DNA of 64,000 bases from Rhabdornis inornatus. Lineage: Eukaryota; Chordata; Aves; Passeriformes; Rhabdornithidae. Made by a program: the position numbers and the translations under genes. Every line of letters starts with the position of its first letter. Position 1 is the first letter of the stretch. The notes under the pieces are model-generated. The model saw nothing but the letters and a program-made list of their open reading frames with translations, was not told the origin of the DNA and ran no database searches. The DNA lies in the NCBI GenBank assembly GCA_013397075.1, contig VWZS01009593.1:853545-917544 (forward strand), read 5' to 3'. This document shows, piece after piece, positions 36,561-50,400 of the stretch.

Positions 36561-39500
36561 AGGGGAAAATAGTAAAACAGCCACCACTAATGTGTCTTAA
36601 CTGCCTAGTTCAGACATTCTCCTTGGCTCTAACATAGCGAACGTCTTCCAGGCATTGTGTGCACTGGTGCAACATAAATTAAAAAAAAAAATACGGTAAA
36701 GATATTGCCATGTCCAAAATTATTAATTATTAATTATCAATATCAATTATCAATTATTATTAATTATTTTTTCTTAATAGTTATTAATTTATTATTAATT
36801 ATTACTTCTTAATGCCAAACTTAGTAGATACACTAGGCAAAGACAGCAGATCATCACAGCATCACTATGCAAGCTATGTAAGATTTGAAACTGACTTCAT
36901 TCAATTTAGATCAGTGTTTTACTCACTGATGTCTAATTGCGACATATATTTTTAACACAACACCAGAAGGAAAATTGGACGTAATAATAGTTTTCCACAT
37001 ACTTAATCAGGAGGAGAAGAGCAGGAACCAGCTGCAGAGTTTCTGTAGGTAAAAGAACTTACGGAATTCATTTCTTCCTCCTTTCTGTGCCATATAAGGC
37101 TCTATCCTATAAGGCTGCTACTTAAGGCATCTTTCCCACATGATGTATTAGCAAAAAGATGTTGGAAGTTACTGACAGTGAGAGATGATAACAAAGTGTA
37201 TTAAGCTTGCAGGAAGGCTGCAGAACTGAGCTCAGAAGGGCAGCATGCATTTTTTGGAAGCAATACCATTCTAGTAGCTGGTTTGATTGAACCCGATAAA
37301 ACTACATCCAGTGTGCCAGTGCATTTGTGTGAAGAATGCAGTCTTTAGCTAATTATTCAAGGAAGTCTATACTAAAGCAGTCAGGCCACCAAAGAAGAAA
37401 GTCTGGGCTGGAAAAGACAAACAGTTTCAGCAGCTGTGCAAGACAAGAAGCCATTCCTTTTTATTTCAGAAATTTTAAATGATGAGTTGCTCAAGGATGC
37501 AGAGAGGAAATAAACAAGCTAAGAAGAAAAGAAGGAAGAAGGAAGGAAGAAAAAAATCGGCATACTAGAATAGTGAAATTGGAAAGTATGTATTGTTAAC
37601 TGCTAGGCACTCAAACCTAGGAAATCTAGCAAATAAACTTATACAACAGTTTTGCCTAATGTTACCATTTCTGCTGCTATCCAGATTAAATTTAAAACTA
37701 CATGTTATCACATACTAAACCATTTCCACCCATACTTTAAAAATATGTAAATCTGAAGGTGATGTCTCACATCACACAATAATGTGTGGTCTGGAGGCAG
37801 AGAAGATTAAATTGAAACATTTTGTGTTCTCAAAATGAATTTCAAATGAAACCTGAATACTCTGAATCAGCCACAAAGAAGATTTATTCTTATATCTGTC
37901 AGTTCATTTGGTCCTATTTTTCAGCCAAGCAAAAGTATTCCCAGAGTACCTATTTTAAAACAAGTATCCAATTTTTTACTTAAAAGGAATGCTTAATGAC
38001 TATTTTGGATATCTCTGCTCCTTTAAAATCATACAGCACTAGTTACCAGAGCTCTAGGGAGCAAACGCTTACTAGCTGATAACATCTCTTGGGCCAGTAA
38101 TGGTTTGGGAAAAGCATTTTCATACCCAAGCAAACTGTGGCAATCACATATTTATGTTACTATTTTTTTTATGTTCCCAGTCTAATTTTGGCTTCCATTA
38201 AATATTTCTTAGAGATATGTAGGACTAAACAATTATTATTTTTGTCAAAATAATTTCTTTTAACATACTTAGAGATAATTATTGATTATTTAATATTAAA
38301 TTTTATCTCCCATGGTATGCTCACTTGGTAACCAGATGCAGCAAGACCACATTTCTTCTCCTGTGAGAAGCATAAGTCTATCAAGGAAATAGTGTAAAAC
38401 CTCCAGCATCATGCTGTCACTTTAGATTCACAAAGGAAAAAAAAACCTGACTATGACATGAACATTCTTTGGGGGGTGTTAAGTGTTTCAAAACCAGATA
38501 AATCTAGTGCCTAAATGCAGACTCTGGCGTGGTCTAATCCAGTTCCTGTTTTTCTTTCTTTTCTCTGAGAGAGAAGTGGTCCAAAATCTTTTTAAGCTCA
38601 TCTTTACACCAGCTTTGGTCAGTATCCTGGTTCAGCCAAGGTAGACAACAATAATATAACTCCAAATTTAAGGCATCTTCAGAAGTGAAAGATGGTAATG
38701 ATTTAAAACCATTTTCTGTTGAACTTAAAACAAGGTTTCAGAATAGGATTTCCCCATGTTTCATGTTGGGTCCTAAGATCCCAGCTGCAGTTTGATTCTA
38801 TTCACTGTGGGGTGATCACTTAACACATTCCAGGACTTATGCTGACCCACTCAGCAATATATTCTGCCAGAAAAATTATGTTTCCTCAACATTCCTCAAA
38901 CAGAGATTATTCAGTATACCTTATAGGGAGATACTGGAGAAAGAATTTAAGAATTTAAAGGGTTTTTTCAGCCTATATAGTTCAAATTTGCCCCATCTAA
39001 TAGCAAGTCTTAGGGTTTTTTCAAAAAAACACTGAGCCTGTCAGACCAATATTGATGAGAACTTTAATGACATCTTGTTGTTTTGTTTTGGTTTTTTTTC
39101 CCTAAATTGCTTTCCAGTAAGGAATGGGTAGATAATGGGAGTTAAATTTTGACCTTTTCTACCATAGCTTAGGTGGTCAAATAACTAGTAAAAGCTTATA
39201 AAAATGCAGTATCCAGGTTATAATGATTCAAATTTATCTTTGACTATCCTGTCTTTCCATCTTTTGAAAAAAGCATTGACAGCTAAATTAAGAAATTATC
39301 TCCAGATAGATATTCTGAAATATCAGATTGTGATGAGTTTGAAGTGTAATTATCATGGAAAACACTGAATGGTCATGCTTTGAAATTCTCCTGGGTAATT
39401 TTCAATGTCTTCACAGGGAATTGTGTGCCCATAATACCTGAGACTGATAAAAGTGTAAATGGTCCAAATGTCCATCTCTCCAGATATTTAGAACCTATGA

Positions 39501-42234
39501 AAATATGAACTCTAGTTTTGCCCTAGAGGAGATGAAGGATTCATATTTGTCACCTGTGTACTCAAGATGTACACAATGAGTCTAATTCCCTCTAAGATTT
39601 TGTTGCACTCTGAAAACTTTCCAGTAGCTTTACATATCTTTAATCCTGTTAATTTCTCAGACATATTTCTGAGACAATTTCATTTGCTTCTGTCCCCTGT
39701 ATGTGTGACACAGTCATATGCCAGGATATCAAATTTCTCTGCTAAACTAAATATAAATAAATAGTATTTGTCATAAATAATATATGTCAATATTTTTCTA
39801 AATTTAATTAACAGTAATTTCTACAGAATTATTACAACATTAATGTATCTGTAGGATGCCTTCTATCTTGTTCTTTCAATTGAAGTAAAAGTCTTGTTAT
39901 CTAAAGGACAATCTTCTGGACAAGATTCTACATAATAATTTATTTAAAATAATAATTTCTTTTCCATCTGTCATACTAATTTTTCTTTTTTCTTTTAATT
40001 TCCAAACTACTCTTTTCTTAAAAAAAAATTAAATCTGGTGAGGATTCTTAAATTTTCTAGATACATTTGTTTAAAGCAAACAAAGTTAAAAATAGTTATT
40101 TTTTTTCTCATGATCCAGCTCTAGATCTTTGGACAGCAGATGAAAGTGTCAATAATTGGATTAAATGAAAGTCATTATATGTAAAATAGAAGAGTTGCTC
40201 CATAGTACAATAAGAAATTGATAAAATTCAATACATGACAAAGTAATTTCAGAGGCAATTGCTGAACTCTGAAAAAACACTTTACTTAAATATATTTATA
40301 TTATGTTTATGGCATAGTTAACAAAATACACATAAAAATACACATATTTTCTTTCCTCATAGCTAATTCTGGAAAACCCTGTAGTAGGATTTTCCTCCAT
40401 ATTAATTTCTCTAAGGGAATTTTATATTTGCCGAACATTCATAAAAAGAATCAGCTACTTAAATATCTTCAATACTGATGTGTATAGTGATTTTTTTTGT
40501 AATGCAAAAATGTTTTGAAGGATTGGCTACTCTGAATATTATCTTTTGACTGCTTCTTACAGTATCAGTGAGGAAAGAGAAAGAGCAATTTAGGATTTCC
40601 CAAGAATTCCACTTTTTTTTCCAAAAGTGAATTGGTCTCTTGTGTGTATTATATAAAAAAATAGATAATGTAGAAGGGGTAATTTCCAAAGAAAATGTCA
40701 CCTTTCCAATTGTCTTTTTGATTGCAAGTAATTATACTTGCAAATAATTGGTGTTTTTTCTTAAGTACTTAGATGCCTAAAGACCAGATTGGGCCCACCA
40801 AAGAAGTAATTAGACTCAAATGTACAATAAAATAAGTCCTCAATTAATTGCAGATTTGAAAATGCAAACACAGAATTGGAAATTTAGCTACAATACAATT
40901 GAAAAAGAAAGAGAAAAGACAAAATCCTTATATGGCAAGTCATATATTCCATTATATCTGTCTAACCACTATATTTTTTTTTAGACATTCCACTTAACAG
41001 CAAACAACCACAAAGTCCTATCCTAAGATTCTTCCAGGAAAATAATGATTCTGCATCTTATACTAATAAAGCTTAAAACATAAATAGCCTTGGCACTCCC
41101 CTAGGACTGTGCAAGATACTAGCCAGAAACAATTGCAATTTTCCCACAGAAGTTAGGTTCAGAAATTGCATGTGATGGTTTTCTTGCCTTGTACTTATGA
41201 AGGTACTGACATTTCTGCAGAGTGGTTGTGAAAAAGTTACCATTCAAAGTCAAGGATATTTTATTATTGATTCATATAATTACTAGAAAAAGGGTAAGAA
41301 AGAGAAGTGTGAAAATATTGTTTGTGTCTGCCATGCAGTTTTCTAACTGTAGAGGGATATTAATCAGCACCCCTTTTTGAGACTTTTAAGGGAGTACCTT
41401 AACTAGCTTCCTTATTCCTAAAAAAGGGCTTATATCTATAGTTTTCTTCTTTAATCTCCTAAGGTTTCTCCTATATATCTACCACTTCATTCTCAGAATC
41501 ACCTACTATATGAGCCAGCACGTTAATGTGTCTGCCAATGCCTCAGATGTTTCTTCTGTAATCGTTTTGCAAGAATTACAATTTCTCATTTCTGGAGACA
41601 AATGTCTCAGGCTGTTCTTTTACCTAATGATCACAGACTTCCCATGTGAGCAAACATTATTAACTTATGTGAATATCATGCTTTAAGAAAACCATTATAA
41701 ATGTCTTGTTGTTTTATAGCATCCTGGTTACCACATTTACTTCCTAGCAACAGAATAATATTTCCCAGTGAAGTGAAATCATCATCATCAATAGTGGAAA
41801 CATTCAAATGACTGAAAGCTGATCACAAAAAAGATTTAAGATAGCAGTATTAAGCAGAGTGAAAGATTTAGGAGGAGAAGTCACACTGACTTCCTATTGC
41901 TTATTTTTGAAAAACCTCCCTTACTTGCTCATGATTTTTCTTGAGCTCCCAGCTAATTTCTCTGATTTTCCTCTGAGCATTTGCTGAGTTCACTGTCCCT
42001 CTACACCCACCACTTCCTCTACCAGTTAAATACTCTGATGTGAAAACAGAAAGGAATATTTTTAAAAAATGTTTTTCCATTAAATAGCAATGATATATCA
42101 ACTGTAACTTTCAGTGGCAATATGTCTGTTTTCATGAAAATTTCACTAGAATAGTTCCCAGGTCTGGAGTCAGAAACAGGAGACAAGACTCATTACTCGA
42201 GAAGCACACTAATGATCGACACTAGATCGGAGTA
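36561..42234. other. AT-rich sequence with simple repeats
   Basis: No gene or dispersed repeat was recognised over about 5.7 kb. It includes an AATTATTA tract (listed separately), a purine-rich patch at 37517-37555 and several T or A runs. Frames of up to 80 codons have no supporting features. Confidence 0.6.
36717..36815. repeat. AATTATTA low-complexity tract
   Basis: About 100 bases built almost only of 'attaatt' and 'atcaatt' words, nearly free of G and C. Confidence 0.9.
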
Positions 42235-42480
42235 ATTCATGTGGGTGTGGGTGTTGGACTTCTGCCCTGGTTACCACTGGCAGCTCACAGCAGCCCAGCA
42301 ATTCCCCCTCCCACTGGCCATGAAGCAGGAAAGTCCTCTGGCTGCAGCACTGAGTTCCCACCTCTCTCCCATTGTCCACATGGGGATGCAGGGCCACTTT
42401 ACTCCTCCCATCCCGGGGCTTACTCCAGAGCACACAGCTGTGCAACCCTCCACACTGCAGATGTGAACAACTCTGGTGGA
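42235..42480. other. GC-richer island, identity unknown
   Basis: The base composition changes sharply from the AT-rich flanks to C-rich text. Four overlapping frames of 75-105 codons run through it on both strands, which is expected when stop codons become rare. No domain or clear splice structure was recognised. An old LTR or retroposon fragment is the most likely explanation, but I could not match it. Confidence 0.5.
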
Positions 42481-45400
42481 AGCATTCCTTTTGTAGAAAC
42501 TTTCAACTTGCTCTGTCCTATGCCAAAAAAATGGCTTGACCATAGAACTGTTGACTGAGAAGAAGAGGAGGAAGCAGTCTCATTTGACTCCTTCTTTTGG
42601 GGGATGTCACTGAAACAAACAAATAAATAATTTTCCGTGACACCTGAAATTTGGGGTTGAGTTTATTAGTTTTCCATGACATAGCATTCCTGTTATCTAG
42701 CCATCTGTAGTTAATATGGAAGATATACAGTCAGTGCTTCCCAAACTTTCAAATCCAAAAAACAACACCTCATGCAGTAAAATCCACTGAAAATGTATCC
42801 CTGAATTTATAAAACATTTACACTCTGCTATATCCTCACACTGAACAAGGAAGGAATTGCTGTACCAGCTTTGGATAACAGATACCATATGTAGAGACTG
42901 TCTACAGCCATCCTTCCTTTCTAAAACTGTCCTGTCTTACCTGCTTGCTCTCTGTAGTGAGGTGCAGCTGGTGTATCCTATTGGCAAATGGATGTCTGTT
43001 CACTAGCTGATGGCTATGCTGAATTCTGCTCAGACTGTTCTGGTGCCTGCAAGAGCAATTTGTACAGGTATATGGGCCTTGATCCCAATACAGGAGTCAG
43101 AAGTGCACTTTCCACTGAACTCAATGGGCTTTAGATAGAGCATTCATTGCTGAAAAAGGATCTGGCATGATGAATTCAAATGGAAACAGGAATGGTTACA
43201 AATATATGAATAACCTGTGGAAAATGCAAAATTCCCCAGCTTACTGTGCCAATAATGCAGATGCTGCAGTTGGAATAAATTTCATTATTACTTACCAAAA
43301 GAAGGAAGGAAGAGAAAGTAATACATTCAACACAATTTTCTATTAAAGTTTTTCCCAATATTTTTTATAAAAAATTGCAATTATTATTTATGTACTGTGA
43401 AAATTATTCCCTTTTCTGCACTTTTCACCTGACATACATTAAGGTTGTGTCAACGCAAGACCAAAGCTTGTCACTTGGAAAATAGAGCTGAACCATGAAG
43501 GCTTTGTGCATCAAGGGCACATTGATGCAGAAGTTTAGTGCAGAACTGATGCTGAGATACAGGTATTTGCTGAGGTCATCCACCTTGGTACAATGGTTTC
43601 CTATAAATAGGGAAACATGAATAATTTACTTATGTATGAAGTAGCTGATAACTCTTTACTATAGACATAGGTTGAAATATGTGTCTGATGCTATCTGTTG
43701 CTGAACATTGACTGCAGTTACCTTAAGATGGTCTTACTAAAACCAATGCTTGGGATATTTTTTTAACCATAAGACCAAACACTTGGACAAAATGTCCTTT
43801 TTTCAGATTTAGTAGAAGCAACCGTCCTAAGACACTGAATATTTATATGTATGCATGAATGATAGTAATTATTTCATTACAGTTTAAACCTCATGTATAG
43901 TAAAAAGCCGATCTGGTGCAACTTAAGAAAGTATAGAGTACAAGCCCTATCTATCCAGGTTGATGCCTTTGTAATTCACATAAATTTTAGTGCTCTGTGG
44001 TTTGGGGTTTTTTCACATTAGTTATAGGTCCCAGCACCACCCTATATAAAGCAGCCTTAGGTATGCCTCCTCCAAGCCAGGACTACAGAGTTGTAGTCTC
44101 CAACCACTTTGGCATGGTACCTAAAAGGAAATCCTATTCTGTAGGATTGAAGAGAACAGATTTTGGAGAGAAAACTAGGGCCGGATGGGGAAAAGAGAAT
44201 TCATAGCAACAGGAGCAGCAAGAGCAAGAACTATCCACCCAGAAGAATTATGTCTTTTTTTTCCTTCTCATCTTTGCTATGGCAGGATTTAATTTGCCAG
44301 TCTTTCTGAGAAGTCTGTAGCTAAAGCCTTTGTGAACTAATGAAACAATAGTTTTAAATATATTTTTGTCTTTATGCATGGAGATTTCTGATAAAATTAG
44401 AACTTATTGTCACTGACATAATGGTTACCATTGGGACTGGCACAATAATACAAGTCTGACTGTGGACCATCCTGTTTTACTAGAAAATTGGTGCTTTTTT
44501 CTTGGACAAAACGTTACGTAAAACCATAAGAAAAATATCCCTTGTAGAAAACAACTATTTCCCTACTCTTTAGAAAACAAGGAATGGACAGCTAAGACAG
44601 ATAACCAGTGTCATACAATTAGATCTTCAATATAAGTTTTATGCTCAGTTTTGCTGAATCCATAGCAATGGACATTTGATTTGTGGCTGTATCACAAGTG
44701 TCTTGCAAAGAGATTTAAAGGGGAAGAGCATAACACTTCTTTGGATGTTCTCTTACATAACCATAAATTCTAAGTAGACATGAAAATATTTACAGTGCTG
44801 CTTCTCAGGAAATGGAAAATCAAGGACAGTTTCTGTCAGATAGGGGAAAGAGATTGTAGCTATATATATAATAAATGAGAATTTGCACTCATTGTGTTAT
44901 TCAAAGTCTTAAGACTAAAAACTAGTGAAAAAGAAAAATTACATGCTTCCTAGCCCAAGATACAGAAAACATTTTCCTGTTCTGTCCTGTTTTCTTGATT
45001 TGAAATATAAGCTTTACCTAGATTAAGCCAATTTTCTGTAAAATAGTGGAACATATGTGTGACTATAAATTTGTCTTGGGAAAGCGTGCTGCAGTATTAA
45101 CAGTGAAATTTTTAGGGACTGAAACACCCAGAATAATTCTTAAACATCACTAAAATCCAGTCATATGCCCTTTGACATGCCAACATCAAACATGTATTTC
45201 TAGTTCATAGTAGTTATGAGCCTGATTCCTGGGCTCAAGCCAATGTTTTAGGTGTTTTAGTTCAATGTGTTTCTTCTTCATGCTGCTTGTAATTTTCTTC
45301 TACATTTTGTGTAACAAGTAAAAAAAGTGTATGCGCCTTTGTTCAGTTAGAAGATAGTAAAATTCCAAAAATAAATAAATTCAAGTTAGAAATTACTGTT

Positions 45401-47352
45401 GTCATGGGCTCTATAGGTATTTTTCACTTTTGCTCCTTATTTATAAAGGCAAGCTTGCCAAGTCCACAGTGTTCAAAGGAACAGGAGAGAAGTAGATGTC
45501 CTTGTAAAATTGAGGAATGTTTTCACAGTGTGCTTTCTACCATGAAAAATTTGCATGCAACAAGCAAGAATACATCATAATCTGAATAACTTTTGCTGCC
45601 AGCATGTTCTGTGATGATGAAAGTGTCATTCCCCACAATTGTGATCCAAGAGGCTCCTGGCCTCAAGATTTCTCAGGCTTCCATGGCTAGGAAATTGGTA
45701 GAAGTATGAGGACAGAAAGCGTTCCTGGATACCATGTTATGCCAAGGTGTCCTGTAGGCATTAACCTGTCTTCTCTGCTGTGCCAGCTCCTACGTTTCCA
45801 TCACAGTACTGCAGCTTTTCAGCACCAAGTGTGAGATGCAGGAGCTTGAGAAGCTGATGAGCTACATAAGCATGAGAATTTTCAGAGCAGGAAAGATATT
45901 GCTCTGTGCCATGGGCAGAAAGTATTTGTTTCTACCCAGCTGAAGTCCAACAATGCATTTTCCCTATATTTATGTGTCCAGGAGGAAACTGTGGCCACCA
46001 GTACATGAAACAATACAGCTTTGCAAAGATTCCCCTTCCTTATTCCCTCTGGGACACTTCCCAACTTAACTTCCTTTTAGAATGAGTCATACTCCCAGCA
46101 AAACCAGAGCACAATAGACTTTGTCTAGCACTGCTTAAATTTGGGTAGTATTGTGCAGCATTTTGGATTTCTGTTGTAGTCAGTGTTTATTCCTGTCTTA
46201 TTTTTCTTAGAAACAGATGTAGCTTTTTCTTTATATAACCATTTTTTGTTATATTTCACCCTGGATAAATTTGCAGAAGGTCCATTAATTACTGTCAGAG
46301 TAGGATAGAATATCCAACTAAACATCTAAAATTAAATTTGTTTCCTGTTTGTATTCAATGTCATTGCAAACTGTGCAGAATTTTAGCTCAATATAAAAGG
46401 TGACTTGTCAGGTTCTTAAGAGAGGAACCGTGTTTTCTCAATTATCCATAAAATAGCTAACAAAATGAATATCAGTGATCCTAACTGCTCCAAGGCAATA
46501 CCAGGACACAACAACTAAATAATAATATATGTATGTTAAAAATACTTCTGCAGCTAACAAAACCACTCATATTAACTGTTTAGATTCTTGTTTTTCATTA
46601 GAGATGTGGAACTTTTACACCAGCTTATATTCACTTAATATTATCTTTGTGTACTGCTTCTGTTTCACTTTTTTTTTCTCCTCACTGTGCCTGTATTTAT
46701 CTGTAAGTTATATTGTACATTAAGAAATAATGCTGAAATGTTAACAAATACCTGAAATGTTAAACCCAGCTTGCCATCTTTGGCATCTCTTTTCTCCATT
46801 GTTTGATTTGATGCAATTATATAGTTTTAAAAACAAAGTAAAGTAATCAATCAATATGATAATCCTTCAAAAATTGCCAAAATTTCCTTTGACTGTTTTG
46901 AATTGTAAATTGTGCAAATTGGCTCCATCATTCCATCCAAATAGCTTTCTGTGGAAGATGTTCCGCAGATGGTTGAAATTGGGCTTGATTTGTTTTTAAT
47001 GGGTGCAGTTTGTGTAAATCAGGTCATGAATAAAGGTTTAAGTTCCTGACATAAAACATACTTTAAAAGAAAATTCATAGAGTCGAAAATGAAAACAGAT
47101 GAGATCCCAGCTCTGAATCTAGTTTGATAACAGGAGAGCTCACCATTGACCAAGTTTATCGGTATTCCACTAAAGTACCATGTATTAAAACATTTGGTAT
47201 CCAAAGACCCAATCACAGAAAACTGATGAAAGTTCTCATTTACACCAATAGAAATCCAAACACTTTGAATGTTTTGTTGATACTTATTTAACATTTGCTC
47301 ATTATTAATATGCAGAAAGCGCATGGCCTCCTAATAATGTTCAGAAAATCTG
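42481..47352. other. AT-rich sequence, mostly unrecognised
   Basis: Nothing firm. A piece near 43070-43150 ('actgaactcaatgggcttta') resembles an old amniote interspersed repeat, with low confidence. A TATA-like 'ctatataaag' at about 44042 has no gene downstream that I can support. Confidence 0.5.
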
Positions 47353-47434
47353 AGGAAGGAAGGAAGGAAGGAAGGAAGGAAGGAAGGAAGGAAGGGAAGG
47401 AGAGGAAGGAGAGGAAGGAAAGGAAGGAAGGAAG
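47353..47434. repeat. (GGAA)n microsatellite
   Basis: About ten perfect 'ggaa' units followed by interrupted copies ('gggaagg', 'agaggaagg'). It is purine-only on the plus strand. The minus-strand frames at 47288-47567 translate to Ser/Phe/Leu/Pro repeats and are artefacts. Confidence 0.97.
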
Positions 47435-50400
47435 ACCTAGCAGGTAGGTCTTGAACTGAAAAACACACACAGATTAAAAATTGTGATGTTTCGTCAGAGG
47501 AAGGAATTAATTTAGGCTTGCATGGTCCACAGGGGAGAACAGAGCAGAATTCAGCTCTGGTTCTCAAGAACTTTTCATAAACCTCTGATTATTTTACAGT
47601 CTCCCAGGCTGAGCTCAGAATACACTTCTTGTAAACAAAATTCAAAAGACATCTTTAGGCCAGTGGCTGTTGTAGACAAATTAGGACATATTAAGATTTT
47701 ATCCAAACCTAAATGTGGCCCTGCTTTTAAATGCCTTTCAGCCTCCTAGCCCTAGCAAATAGCAGCTCATTAACCCTCACTGCATTTCAAGCAAATGAAA
47801 TGTTGTCTAAGAGATTATGTAGCTCACATAATTCTATACAATAAGTCTACATCAGAGATAAAATGGGAAATCAAGACTCTATTATCCCTGGTATGCAGTG
47901 GGAAAACTGGGGCATTTTCCTCTAATTCTAAATGTACCTATATCCTTATTTGTATTATAGTATCACCTTGGATTATAATTGTTTCATTATAAACAAAACA
48001 TAAAAATTCCACTTTTTATCTAAATATTACACATATTTCTAAATAACTCTATCAATATCTGAATAAAATAAAAAGGGGAAAATAAAACTAATGAAGCTTT
48101 TGATTTTTTTTAAATAAATACTAAATTAACTCAGAAATTGATAGCAAAATTAGCAAAATCCATTTTAATCAAAGTGTTATGCCTTATCCACAATGTAATA
48201 TATAAATATATGTTTGCTTTTTTTTTTTGTTTATGCAAGAGACTTTTTTTGGTTTATTTTTTTGTTCCATTTAGAAATGTGAGTAAATTAAGAGTCTCAA
48301 AGTTTGCCGTGTAAAGGAAAAACTATTTCCTGTCAAGCTTAATAAATATCCATTAGACTCAGAATGGTTTCAAATTTTTCACATTTCAACATGAAAAGAC
48401 CTATGGTTATGGGTATCTAACAGAAATTCATGGACTTGTAATTTCTGAAATCAGAATATATAGTATGTAATTCATACAACCATTGTAGAAATCTATAGAG
48501 TCAAAAAATGTTTATTGAACCAATCATTGCTGTTGAGTTACTGTGTGGGGTGGAACAATTAAATAAATAATTCAACTTTCTCAAATGTGATTCACGTAGA
48601 GTAAAATAAACCCTGTCAATAAATAAATATTTATCAAGGATATGTTGATTTTAAAAACACTGTTATCTACCATGTTGGTAGATATTCTAGCAGCATTCGC
48701 AGAAAACTGAGTGAATAGCTCATCAAAAGGCTCTCAACTTTAAAACAAAAACCTCCAGTGAGCATTGCAATTCTATCTTAAAAAACAATTATTTTTTGTT
48801 TTTTCTCAAGCTTTCATCATAGGCTACAATTGGCAACAACATGTTTTTAAGACTCTATGGGGAAATTGGTACTGATGTTAAAAATACGTAGATAGAGATA
48901 CTTCTGTAAATTGCCATCTTGCTTTTTTTTTCCGGAATTCATCAATCACTGCTCATTGGCAAGTTGTTCACACAGTTTATGAAAAGACATCCAGCTCAAA
49001 AATTTTATGGGAGATTCTCTGCCCATGAATTTATTTGAAACTCCAAGCTCCTCTGTTGGGGGAAAAACTGATTCATATGGTTTTGCATATATTTAATGTC
49101 TATGATATAATTTAGTTTTATTATTTATTATTTATTATAATTAGTATTATTCTTTGTCTGACATCTGCAAAGAGAAAATCCTCTTGCAACATCTCAGTTT
49201 AGTTATTTCTTTATATTGAAATTATGTGCCTTATTTGGGAAATCTTAGGCTACTGGGTAAAATTAGCAATCAAGTGTTCCTGTAAGTCTATAAATTAAAA
49301 ACAACACTGCTTGTTCTTGAAAAATCTAACCAGTTCTATGAAAACTTTTTTTTTTCTTTATCCTAAAAAGCACTGTAGGATCAAACAATTTTCTTTTGGG
49401 ACAGGCAGTTCAGCCAAGATAACTTACCCTGTTACTGATCAGCACAAAAACAGCAGTGGATATGAATCAGTGAATTAAATCTTATTAATTCTAAGAGCTT
49501 TTCTTCCAATAACACTTACACTGCAATTCTTAATGCATAATCCAAAAGAAATGGAATAATTGAATTGGTTTAGAGTGTCAGATACTTTGAAACTATCTAA
49601 CCATCACTAGCACTGTCAAGTTTTTGAAATTCAAGAAAGTGTCTGATTTCCCTTGGGATAAAAATATGTTTGCCTGCCGATTTCTATTAATTCCTCTTTT
49701 GTTTGAGAACAGTTTCCAATGCAGCATTTATAACCTGGTTTCACAAATTGAAAATCACAAATGTACATATTGCTCACATGCATATATTTATACATTAAAA
49801 AGGAAAAAAAAGGATCAAGTGTTTTAATTTTATAGCAATACTTAAAACATATTCGAATTATATAAAACAGATATCTGCATGACACAGAAAATGCAACTCA
49901 ATTCACTCACAGAGCGGTTTTTTTTAATAATAATATTTTTTTCTTTGCAGTAAGTCATTTTATTGAATAGTTATACTGAACCAATTTTCTTGTCTTCTGA
50001 ACAGCTCAGGGAGAAATTAAAAAAAAAAAAAAAGACAAAACGTAAATTTTTATCTCCATGTTGAAGTCCAAAAAGCTGCAATTCCCACTTAACTGCTTAG
50101 GTGCCCAACAGCCTGCAGGCAAACAAATTGTACCAGAAAAATGCTAATGCCCAAAGTTTGACAATACACTTAGAGCATCTGCCATTTTGGCTGAACCAAG
50201 CAGTTCAGGGTGTCATCCAGCCTCCACCTGTTCAGGATTTACAAAGCCAGTGTCACTGGCTTTAGGTCCCAAATGAGCTAAGCTGTTATGAACAATCTTT
50301 GTACATTTAGTACTCTCTGGAAGCCTAAATAATCACAATTATTTTTATTAAAAACCCTGGAGGAAGGGTTGCTGCCTACTTCTTCAACAGTAGCTCAGAG

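Noticed and set aside
44042..44206. TATA-like 'ctatataaag' followed by a 69-codon frame (43997-44206), considered as a small gene
   Set aside because: The frame starts before the TATA-like motif, there is no domain, and the motif is frequent by chance in AT-rich DNA.
47288..47567. Minus-strand frames with Ser-Phe-Leu-Pro runs
   Set aside because: They are translations of the GGAA microsatellite.
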